Of a stretch of DNA of 6,389 nucleotides, positions 1 to 4,990 are shown piece by piece. How positions within the stretch are numbered: the stretch's first letter is position 1; each line of letters begins with the position of its first letter. Below the pieces are notes generated by a model, which saw only the letters and a list, made by a program, of their open reading frames with translations, was not told where the DNA came from and made no database searches. The DNA is taken from NCBI GenBank assembly GCA_003819975.1, contig RPPU01000274.1:1-6389 (forward strand), read 5' to 3'. Origin of the DNA: Desulfobacteraceae bacterium (GTDB lineage Bacteria; Desulfobacterota; DSM-4660; Desulfatiglandales; HGW-15). The position numbers and the translations under genes were made by a program.

Positions 1-927
1 AAATCCATCGGCGTGGGCCAGTACCAGCATGATGTCAACCAGCAGGCATTGAAAGAGGGTTTGGATGATGTAGTGAGCAGTTGCGTCAACAGGGTGGGCG
101 TGGAGATCAATACGGCCAGCGAACAGCTCCTGACCTATGTTTCCGGCCTGGGTCCGCAATTAGCCAAGAATATCATTACATTTCGCAACGAACACGGTCC
201 ATTGGATTCGCGGGAAGCATTGCGCTCCGTGCCGCGCCTGGGTCCCAAGGCTTTTGAACAGGCTGCCGGATTCTTACGGATCCGTGATGCCCGGAATCCT
301 TTGGATGCCAGCGCGGTTCATCCGGAATCATATCCGCTGGTGCAGCAGATGGCCAATGACTTGCATTGCGGTGTGGCTGATCTTATGACTAAGCCTGAAC
401 AGAGAAGCCAGATTGAACTCAATAAATATATCAATGAAAAAGTCGGGTTGCCGACCCTGAACGATATCATGGCCGAACTGGCCAAACCGGGGCGCGATCC
501 CCGGCGTCAATTCGAGAATGTGGAATTTGCCGAAGGGATCAAAGAAATTGCGGATTTGCAGCCCGGAATGCGGCTGCCCGGAATCGTGACTAATGTGACG
601 GCCTTCGGAGCTTTTGTGGATATCGGCGTGCATCAGGACGGTCTGGTGCATATCAGCCAATTGGCCGATCGGTTCGTTAAAGATCCCAACGAGGTGCTTA
701 AAGTCAGTCAGAAAGTGACCGTGACGGTGCGTGAAGTGGATTTGGTCCGGCGGCGTATCGCGCTTTCCCTGAAGACCGGAGAGCAGTCGTCGAAAGAGAC
801 TCGAGATCATTCGGCCCAGCCGAAAAGCGAGCGGTCATTGAAACCGAAACAGACCCGGAAAGATAATAATCCAAAGCCCGCGCCGGTTCCGTTTAACAAC
901 CCTTTTGCCAAAGCATTGCGCAAGTAG
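1..927 (+). CDS. tex: Tex, RNA-binding transcription accessory protein (3' part, 5' end outside window)
   Basis: This is the C-terminal 308 residues of Tex, a cytoplasmic nucleic-acid-binding protein of about 770 residues linked to transcription and RNA handling (the bacterial relative of eukaryotic Spt6). The frame is open from base 1, so the gene starts upstream of the window. The visible part begins with the family-typical KSIGVGQYQHDVNQ segment at the end of the YqgF-like domain. Two helix-hairpin-helix units follow (around VSGLGPQLAKNI and VPRLGPKAFEQ), then the linker with AVHPESYPLVQQM. Next is an S1 RNA-binding domain running from GMRLPGIVTNVTAFGAFVDIG through DGLVHISQL to RRRIALSLK. 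The protein ends in a basic, Lys/Pro-rich disordered tail typical of the family. The stop is TAG at 925-927. ogt starts 22 bp downstream on the same strand, so co-transcription is plausible. Family assignment is very secure. Confidence 0.96.
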   Translation, partial: KSIGVGQYQHDVNQQALKEGLDDVVSSCVNRVGVEINTASEQLLTYVSGLGPQLAKNIITFRNEHGPLDSREALRSVPRLGPKAFEQAAGFLRIRDARNPLDASAVHPESYPLVQQMANDLHCGVADLMTKPEQRSQIELNKYINEKVGLPTLNDIMAELAKPGRDPRRQFENVEFAEGIKEIADLQPGMRLPGIVTNVTAFGAFVDIGVHQDGLVHISQLADRFVKDPNEVLKVSQKVTVTVREVDLVRRRIALSLKTGEQSSKETRDHSAQPKSERSLKPKQTRKDNNPKPAPVPFNNPFAKALRK

Positions 928-949
928 GTTTTTTTACAGGGAGTCCGGT

Positions 950-1465
950 ATGGCAACTCAAGACCAAGAAATTTTTGCGGCTTTCATGAAGACCGAGATC
1001 GGGTTTTTAACGATCAAAGCGGATCATACGGCCATTCTGGAGATTGCTTTTATGGATCATTGGGAAAAACCGGATCGGCAAAATCCCAAGACTTACCCGC
1101 GTCACCTTAAGTCCGGCCTGATCCAATTGAAGGAATATTTCAGGGGGCAACGTAAGGAGTTTGATTTGCCGCTGAATTTGCGCGGAACCCCTTTTCAAAA
1201 GAAAGCCTGGCGAACGTTGCTTAAAGTCCCCTATGGCCAAACGTGCAGTTACCGGGATCTCGCCATTGCAGTCGGAAAACCGAAAGCAACCCGAGCCATA
1301 GGCGGCGCCAATCATCGCAACCCTATTCCCATCATTGTACCTTGTCACCGGGTTATCGGCGCCAAGGGGGCTTTGACAGGCTATGGAGGCGGGCTTTGGC
1401 GTAAACAATGGCTTCTGGAACATGAGAAAAAACATTTTACCCGGATCGCCCGGCGTAACGAGTAA
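950..1465 (+). CDS. ogt: Methylated-DNA--[protein]-cysteine S-methyltransferase (O6-alkylguanine-DNA alkyltransferase)
   Basis: A 171-residue suicide DNA-repair enzyme that moves the alkyl group from O6-alkylguanine (and less often O4-alkylthymine) to its own active-site cysteine. The C-terminal alkyltransferase domain is complete. TPFQKKAWRTLLKVPYGQTCSY (residues 80-101) forms the DNA-binding part, RAIGGANHRNP (115-125) holds the arginine finger R115, and IVPCHRVIG (129-137) carries the catalytic Cys132. These are followed by LTGYGGG and a KQWLLEHE helix. The N-terminal ribonuclease-H-like domain (1-75) is short and diverged, as usual. I chose the ATG at 950 because AGGGAG lies 6-7 nt upstream. 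The same frame runs back to an ATG at 905, but those extra 15 codons overlap tex and have no ribosome site. Length fits the Ogt family (about 160-180 aa). There is no Ada-type regulatory domain. Confidence 0.95.
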   Translation: MATQDQEIFAAFMKTEIGFLTIKADHTAILEIAFMDHWEKPDRQNPKTYPRHLKSGLIQLKEYFRGQRKEFDLPLNLRGTPFQKKAWRTLLKVPYGQTCSYRDLAIAVGKPKATRAIGGANHRNPIPIIVPCHRVIGAKGALTGYGGGLWRKQWLLEHEKKHFTRIARRNE

Positions 1466-1535
1466 AATTTTTTTCACGAAGATTTTCTGGTTAACCGTTT
1501 GATTTTATTTGCTTTTATATGTAAAATAATAAAAC

Positions 1536-1564
1536 TTGACTATTCTATCCTGATCCCATATTAT
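1536..1564 (+). promoter_or_regulatory. Sigma-70-like promoter in the ogt-rbp gap
   Basis: TTGACT (1536-1541) and TATTAT (1559-1564) match the -35 and -10 consensus at 5 of 6 positions each, with an ideal 17-bp spacer. The 35 bases upstream are very AT-rich, resembling an UP element. Transcription would begin near 1570-1573. The first recognisable gene downstream is the RRM gene 580 nt away, so the promoter drives either a small RNA or doubtful ORF close by, or a very long leader. Confidence 0.55.
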
Positions 1565-1578
1565 CTTATACTAAATAA

Positions 1579-1606
1579 ATCAGAATCATTTAAAGATCTT
1601 TCTGAT
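1579..1606. promoter_or_regulatory. Dyad just downstream of the promoter (possible operator or 5' hairpin)
   Basis: ATCAGAA (1579-1585) is perfectly repeated in inverse as TTCTGAT (1600-1606), with the palindrome AAAGATCTTT partly inside it. It lies about 15-36 nt after the -10 box. A repressor bound there would block the promoter, or the transcript would begin with this hairpin. The arms are short and AT-rich, so chance is possible. Confidence 0.3.
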
Positions 1607-1862
1607 GAGCGCTGATTCCCATAGTGCCGCTTTTGTTTTTTTGTCCCTGCCTCTTTTAGGGTACTCATTATTCGGCACCGCACCATTCAGCAATGTTCTT
1701 TCTTTTTACGAGATCGATTTAAAGAGTGCCCTGTTCGCTATCTGGCCGTATTTTACGATCAAGGACAACGAGATTAATTTTTTCTCCATCAGCACGGACC
1801 TTTCCAACCCTAATCACGTTGTTAGCCGAAAAGCAAGCAGGGTTGTGCCTTTGACAACCTGA
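1605..1862 (+). CDS. Doubtful 85-aa ORF, probably not a gene
   Basis: An open frame of 85 codons lies 34 nt downstream of the candidate promoter's expected start. It has a hydrophobic N-terminal half (FVFLSLPLLGYSLF), a mixed middle and a basic C-terminus. I do not recognise the protein. Evidence against it: no Shine-Dalgarno sequence precedes the ATG, the ATG lies inside a dyad arm, and the last 17 codons coincide with an inverted-repeat structure (1811-1876) that better explains the sequence there. It is listed only because the promoter location makes translation conceivable. Confidence 0.13.
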   Translation: MSADSHSAAFVFLSLPLLGYSLFGTAPFSNVLSFYEIDLKSALFAIWPYFTIKDNEINFFSISTDLSNPNHVVSRKASRVVPLTT

Positions 1863-1876
1863 GCAAAGCGTGATTA
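1811..1876 (+). ncRNA. Inverted-repeat fold, possible structured RNA element
   Basis: TAATCACGTT (1811-1820) pairs with AGCGTGATTA (1867-1876), giving ten pairs including one G-U. Inside, GGTTGT (1841-1846) pairs with ACAACC (1854-1859) across a 7-nt loop. A 20-nt single-stranded stretch (1821-1840) lies on the 5' side. A T-rich tract starts some 15 nt beyond the outer stem, too far for a classic terminator. The internal TTGACA (1851-1856) could alternatively be a -35 box with a poor TACGTT -10 at 1875-1880. The element could be the 3' end of a small RNA that starts near 1570. No known family was recognised. Confidence 0.3.
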
Positions 1877-1967
1877 CGTTTAGAAAAGAAGTTTTATATT
1901 TTTTGATTTTTTTGATATTTGGAGGACGTGCGGTTTAGTTGCGCCAGCCTGTCTTGAATGCGTCTCA

Positions 1968-2100
1968 CCCGATATTGAATGGCTTGAAAACGCCTGATTT
2001 TCCGTAATACCGGGAAATGTCGGGCGAAGAAAGATTGTGAAAGCAGAGAAATCCGGATCCTTATGCTTCCGGGATGATCCGATTGCTTTGCTTCGCAAGG
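1968..2100 (+). promoter_or_regulatory. Run of three stem-loops upstream of the RRM gene (candidate structured leader)
   Basis: Three stems follow each other. CCCGATATT (1968-1976) pairs with AATGTCGGG (2016-2024), 9 bp with one G-U. AATCCGGATC (2050-2059) pairs with GATCCGATT (2076-2084), 9 bp with one bulged C. CTTTGC (2086-2091) pairs with GCAAGG (2095-2100) across a TTC loop. The last stem ends 43 nt before the GGAGG of the RRM gene. Small bacterial RRM proteins are cold-induced in cyanobacteria and often have long leaders, so a post-transcriptional control role is plausible but not shown. Confidence 0.3.
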
Positions 2101-2142
2101 TGTATTATTCACTTAATGTCCGGAAGCAACAAAAGATCAGAT

Positions 2143-2147
2143 GGAGG
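2143..2147 (+). promoter_or_regulatory. Ribosome binding site of the RRM gene
   Basis: GGAGG sits 8 nt before the ATG at 2156. An in-frame ATG at 2141 overlaps this site and so cannot be the main start. This site therefore sets the protein N-terminus at MKIYVGNL, as in the family. Confidence 0.8.
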
Positions 2148-2155
2148 TTATTGTT

Positions 2156-2566
2156 ATGAAGATTTATGTAGGTAATTTGTCCTTTGATGCCAGCGAGAAA
2201 GATTTACAGGATGCCTTTGGTGCCTTTGGCCAGGTTTCAGCCGCCAATATCATCAAGGATAAATTCAGCGGCCGTTCAAGAGGTTTTGGTTTTGTGGAAA
2301 TGCCCACTGAGGCCGAAGCCCGTACGGCTATCGCCGAGATCAACGGCAAGGAATTGAAGGGCAGAGCCGTTAAAGTCAATGAAGCCATGGATCGGCCCGA
2401 TAATCGTCGGAGCGGCGGTGGCGGCGGTCGCGACGGCGGCGGTCGTTCATACGGCGGCGGCGGTGGCGGTAACAGAGGCGGCAGAGGCGGACGGGGCGAT
2501 TATTACTATCCCCGGCAAGGTCTCTCAAGTATACCGGAAGCAGCGAGGTGTATTCCTTGTATCTGA
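2156..2566 (+). CDS. RRM-domain RNA-binding protein with glycine/arginine-rich tail
   Basis: A 136-residue single-RRM protein, expected to bind single-stranded RNA in the cytoplasm and related to the small cyanobacterial and proteobacterial Rbp proteins. RNP-2 is IYVGNL (3-8) and RNP-1 is RGFGFVEM (42-49), both with the aromatic residues that stack on RNA bases. The RRM ends near residue 80. Residues 86-114 are almost all Gly with interspersed Arg, Asn, Ser and Tyr, including NRGGRGGRG, an RGG-box-like segment. The last 22 residues (115-136) are different: DYYYP, then a segment with two cysteines and no glycine repeat. This end is unusual and could mark a frameshift or lineage-specific extension. 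A strong ribosome site (GGAGG) fixes the start. A methyltransferase gene follows after 21 bp, suggesting an operon. Family is certain; the RNA target is unknown. Confidence 0.93.
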   Translation: MKIYVGNLSFDASEKDLQDAFGAFGQVSAANIIKDKFSGRSRGFGFVEMPTEAEARTAIAEINGKELKGRAVKVNEAMDRPDNRRSGGGGGRDGGGRSYGGGGGGNRGGRGGRGDYYYPRQGLSSIPEAARCIPCI

Positions 2567-2587
2567 ATAGAAGGGTCCATTTAGATC

Positions 2588-3208
2588 ATGAGTCATTTCC
2601 ACAAAAAGGAAATATCCTGTTATGGCGTGCGTGCCTTGCTTTCCCGGCATCACGAAATACGGATACTCAAGCGTCTGCATGCCCCGCATCGCTTCGGCTT
2701 TCGGGTTTGGACCTCTAGCTGGCTTTTGATGGATTTTTTTAAACGACATGGGTTGCCGGCCGGCACCCCTGTCATGGAATTGGGCTGCGGCTGGGGCCTG
2801 GCCGGTATCTATTGCACAAAAATGCATCAGGCGATCGTGACCGGTGTGGACATCGATCCGGAAGTGTTTTTTTACCTGCGTCACCATTCCGAGATCAATG
2901 CCGTCAATATGGCTACCATGAATATGGGATTTGAAGAATTGGGCCCGGAACAGCTCAAAAATGTAAAAGTGCTTATCGGCGCGGATATCTGTTTCTGGGA
3001 TACCATGGCGGAGACGCTTAAGCGGCTCATCCACCGGGCCTTCGATCAAGGGGTGCAATTGGTGGTGTTGGCCGACCCGGGCCGGGAGCCGTTCGACCGA
3101 TTATGCGAGTATTTTACCGCTCACATGGGCGCTGAAATTCTGAATTGCACGATTGAACAACCTTACGCTATTCAGGGGCGTATTCTTAAAATCTGTTCCT
3201 TTGCGTAG
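2588..3208 (+). CDS. Class I SAM-dependent methyltransferase, METTL21/ETF-beta lysine methyltransferase-like
   Basis: A 206-residue Rossmann-fold methyltransferase. Motif I is VMELGCGWGLAGI (62-74), which binds S-adenosylmethionine. GVDIDPEV (86-93) is the acidic motif II, and GADICFWD (131-138) is motif IV, placed as in the Methyltransf_16 (METTL21, ETFBKMT) group. The upstream FGFRVWTSSWLLMDF (36-50) matches that group's typical G-x-x-x-W-x-x-(S/A)-x-x-L entry segment. Known members of the group mostly methylate lysine (some histidine) in proteins. The substrate here is not evident. The ATG at 2588 has only a weak AAGGG 11-12 nt upstream, so it may depend on translation of the preceding RRM gene 21 bp away. 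A large hairpin lies just beyond the stop. Assignment to SAM methyltransferases is secure; the subgroup is likely; a PrmA-like or small-molecule enzyme is a weaker alternative. Confidence 0.88.
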   Translation: MSHFHKKEISCYGVRALLSRHHEIRILKRLHAPHRFGFRVWTSSWLLMDFFKRHGLPAGTPVMELGCGWGLAGIYCTKMHQAIVTGVDIDPEVFFYLRHHSEINAVNMATMNMGFEELGPEQLKNVKVLIGADICFWDTMAETLKRLIHRAFDQGVQLVVLADPGREPFDRLCEYFTAHMGAEILNCTIEQPYAIQGRILKICSFA

Positions 3209-3229
3209 CTCGGTTATTTTTATTGGAAC

Positions 3230-3274
3230 AATGACGAAGCCATTCCTCTGCATCAGGGGCATGGCTTCGTCATT
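3230..3274. terminator. Long hairpin with perfect 14-bp arms after the methyltransferase gene
   Basis: AATGACGAAGCCAT (3230-3243) is exactly inverted at 3261-3274. The stem continues inside past one T/C mismatch with six more pairs (3245-3250 with 3254-3259, one G-U) around a 3-nt loop. It starts 22 nt after the methyltransferase stop and ends 38 nt before the next start, so it may end the RRM-methyltransferase transcript. There is no following T-run on either strand, so intrinsic termination is uncertain. A dispersed palindromic (REP-like) element or mRNA 3'-end stabiliser are alternatives. Confidence 0.45.
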
Positions 3275-3311
3275 CCTTTGGTCATAAAACCGGAACGGTG
3301 TTTTATTTGCG

Positions 3312-4490
3312 ATGGAAGTTATTTACTTATTTTCGTCCCCGCAAGGGGATATCGTACTCGATGCCGAGACTTTGAAATGTCCCTTTCGCCTGACTCCTTT
3401 GGAGTCCCATCCCTTCCTGCTTCTTAAGGATTTTTTCGACGCCATAAAAAACAATATTTTACGGGACCAGGGCCGTACCCTGGCGCAATTTCTACAGGGC
3501 CTTTGGCAACAGGAAGTGTCGATCGAGCATTTGGATCGGATTTTAATCCGATATGAAAAATACGGAACGCTTTATCACATGGCCAGCCTGGAGATTTGGG
3601 CTGCTCAAAAACGGATCAAGTTGGCCGTGGCGGTCGCTTTTTCTGCGGAAGCCCAATCCGGGCTTGATTTTGAATTCGAAATACTGAAACAATTGAACGA
3701 TTATTATCAACTCCCCTATCTTCCTCAAGTTGTCTTTAAAAACCCCGTTTCCGTTGAAAAGAACGGCATGACTGAAATCCTGTTGATGATGTTTTCGCAA
3801 TGGTTTGAAGGTTTTCATGAGTGGCATTTTGCAAATCCGGAAGCCGGCGAGCAGACCATCGTGATCTGGGACCAGGAAAAGGGCCATCGCTCCGTTTCCG
3901 GGCCAGAATGCCGGGAGATTATCCGGCAGGCGGCTTACATCCTAACGCTTTATTACGATCTGCAGGAAGGTTATCAAATTCACCCCTGGCACCACGGCGC
4001 GGGTGATTTTGTGGTCAAATCCGACGGTAAATCGGTCGAGGTCCGGTTGATCACGGCCAGAGGCTATGAAAAACTGTTTCAGAAGCAGGGCGAAGCGCAA
4101 CCGGATGCCTTGACAAGCCTACTCTATTTTCTTCTGAACCTGACCCTGAAGATGCGCTTGGACAAAGCCGAAGGATTGGGCGAACCGGTGTGGGCCGACC
4201 GTTCGATCGTGGCGCCGGTTTTGGACGGTTTTTTCCGGGCTTTGAAAATCAAGGAGTTGCAGGAGGATCATCCGGCCGGGAAAACTACGGAAGTGGCCGC
4301 TTTCATGAAATCCCTGGATCAAAAGAAAATCGAGACCTGGTATTACCTGCAGTTGGAACGCTATCGGCTTTCCGAGAAAGAAGATTATCCGGTCATCAGA
4401 AAAAACATCGAAGCGCACAGCGCAGATGTGTTCCGGGCTTTGCAGAATTTTCAGGCGGCCTTTTTATCCGAGATGAAGGCGCCGCAGTGA
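3312..4490 (+). CDS. Uncharacterised 392-aa protein with degenerate kinase-like motif order
   Basis: I do not recognise a named family. The 392-residue protein is soluble, with no signal peptide and no membrane helix. The order of visible segments is suggestive. RYEKYGTLYHMASLEIW (from residue 80) is followed by a short beta-rich stretch (KLAVAVAF), then a helix FEILKQLNDYY with LPYLPQVVF. Next is an acidic/aromatic segment WFEGFHEWHF, and a helix ending ILTLYYDL. Then IHPWHHGAGDFVV (223-235) is followed by VEVRLITARGYE. This resembles the lobes of aminoglycoside-phosphotransferase or protein-kinase folds, where the loop reads HGDxHxxNxLV, but the catalytic Asp position is Trp here and the Asn position is Asp. 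The C-terminal 130 residues are helical and charged. This is a fold guess only. The start ATG has no clear Shine-Dalgarno. It is a single gene between a hairpin and a repeat-bearing gap. Confidence 0.82.
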   Translation: MEVIYLFSSPQGDIVLDAETLKCPFRLTPLESHPFLLLKDFFDAIKNNILRDQGRTLAQFLQGLWQQEVSIEHLDRILIRYEKYGTLYHMASLEIWAAQKRIKLAVAVAFSAEAQSGLDFEFEILKQLNDYYQLPYLPQVVFKNPVSVEKNGMTEILLMMFSQWFEGFHEWHFANPEAGEQTIVIWDQEKGHRSVSGPECREIIRQAAYILTLYYDLQEGYQIHPWHHGAGDFVVKSDGKSVEVRLITARGYEKLFQKQGEAQPDALTSLLYFLLNLTLKMRLDKAEGLGEPVWADRSIVAPVLDGFFRALKIKELQEDHPAGKTTEVAAFMKSLDQKKIETWYYLQLERYRLSEKEDYPVIRKNIEAHSADVFRALQNFQAAFLSEMKAPQ

Positions 4491-4554
4491 AGAAGGTAAG
4501 CAGGTTGTAGGGATAAAGGGTTCGAGGGGTCCAGGGGCAGGAAAAAGAGAATAA

Positions 4555-4580
4555 CGAATATCGAACATCGAATATCGAAT
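4555..4580. repeat. Heptamer tandem repeat (CGAATAT type), about 3.7 copies
   Basis: CGAATAT (4555-4561), CGAACAT (4562-4568), CGAATAT (4569-4575) and CGAAT (4576-4580) stand head to tail; CAT follows, so the last unit is nearly complete. It sits in the 200-bp gap between the 392-aa gene and the TIGR04076 gene, next to a G-rich stretch (GGGTTCGAGGGGTCCAGGGG). I recall similar intergenic arrays from deltaproteobacterial genomes, which supports the lineage guess. No function is evident. Confidence 0.75.
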
Positions 4581-4690
4581 CATAAAGGTGAGGAAACAAA
4601 AAACAAAAATGGATTCTGCCTTGAATGAGCTCGCAACATTAAATTTTCGGTTATTCCGAGAGAAAATCTAAACGCAAGGAGGGATCATTC

Positions 4691-4990
4691 ATGGAAAATA
4701 AAAAAGAGAGTCATGCCGAAGCCGGCGCCTATAAGGTCGTAGCCAAGGTCATCAGCCGGAAGGGAACCTGCGCTTTCGGGCACAAGGTCGGCGATGTGGT
4801 GACATTCGACGGCGAAACCGTGCAAGGCCGGGTTTGCTTCAGCGCGCTCTACAGCTTTATTCCCAAGGTTTACGCCCTGCGTTACGGCGCCGATTTCCCC
4901 TGGCTCAAAGAAGACAAGGATGCGGCCACGCATGCTTGCCCGGACGCTTTTAATCCGGTTGTGTTCGAGATCCGCCGGATCAAGGAATAA
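4691..4990 (+). CDS. TIGR04076 family protein
   Basis: A 99-residue small cytoplasmic protein of the TIGR04076 family, whose biochemical role is not known. Family hallmarks are all present. These are YKVVAKVISRKGTCAFGHKVGD (14-35, with Cys27 and His31), FDGETVQGRVCFSALYSF (39-56, with Cys49), YALRYGADFPW (61-71) and the ending THACPDAFNPVVFEIRRIKE (from 80, with Cys83). Three conserved cysteines and a histidine hint at metal or redox chemistry, but that is inference. The ATG at 4691 has an excellent AAGGAGGG about 7 nt upstream. The gene appears monocistronic, with 200 bp of repeat-bearing DNA before it and an AT-rich, gene-poor stretch after. Family members occur widely in anaerobic bacteria and archaea. 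Length is typical (about 85-100 aa). Confidence 0.92.
   Translation: MENKKESHAEAGAYKVVAKVISRKGTCAFGHKVGDVVTFDGETVQGRVCFSALYSFIPKVYALRYGADFPWLKEDKDAATHACPDAFNPVVFEIRRIKE

Larger units (their letters stand above)
1466..2155. other. 690-bp gap without a convincing gene; promoter and several stem-loops
   Basis: Between ogt and the RRM gene no frame on either strand shows a recognisable protein. What is visible, in order, is as follows: a T-run after the ogt stop (about 1468-1474), a GGTTAACC palindrome (1489-1496), an AT-rich stretch (1500-1535), a sigma-70-like promoter (1536-1564) and a dyad (1579-1606). A 10-bp paired structure (1811-1876) comes next, followed by a T-rich tract (about 1891-1918) and three successive stems (1968-2100) before the RRM gene's ribosome site. 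The gap could hold a small RNA, a long regulated 5' leader for the RRM gene, or a decayed gene. Nothing in it matches an RNA family that I can name with confidence. Confidence 0.6.

Noticed and set aside
905..949. Upstream in-frame ATG extension of ogt
   Set aside because: The 15 extra codons overlap the end of tex in another frame and have no ribosome site. The ATG at 950 has AGGGAG at good spacing.
1007..1477. Long antisense frames opposite ogt, and similarly opposite tex, the methyltransferase gene and the 392-aa gene
   Set aside because: They overlap well-supported genes completely, have no family signal, and are explained by codon-bias shadows.
1811..1876. Integron attC-like site (GTTGTTAGCC next to an inverted repeat)
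   Set aside because: The core boxes do not fit the RYYYAAC / GTTRRRY pattern in the required arrangement, and no integrase or cassette gene is nearby.
1921..2110. 6S RNA or signal-recognition-particle RNA in the gap
   Set aside because: There is no long closing stem with a central bubble for 6S, and no GGTCCGGAAGGAAGCAGCC-type core for SRP RNA. The shared word CCGGAAGCA is too short.
2141..2155. ATG at 2141 as start of the RRM protein
   Set aside because: It overlaps the GGAGG ribosome site of the ATG at 2156, and the family starts at MKIYVGNL.
2379..2570. Open frame rich in Ala/Val across the glycine tract
   Set aside because: It is a shadow of the GGC/GGT repeats of the RRM gene read in another frame.
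4555..4580. CRISPR-like array
   Set aside because: The units are 7 nt and contiguous, without spacers, and there are no cas genes.
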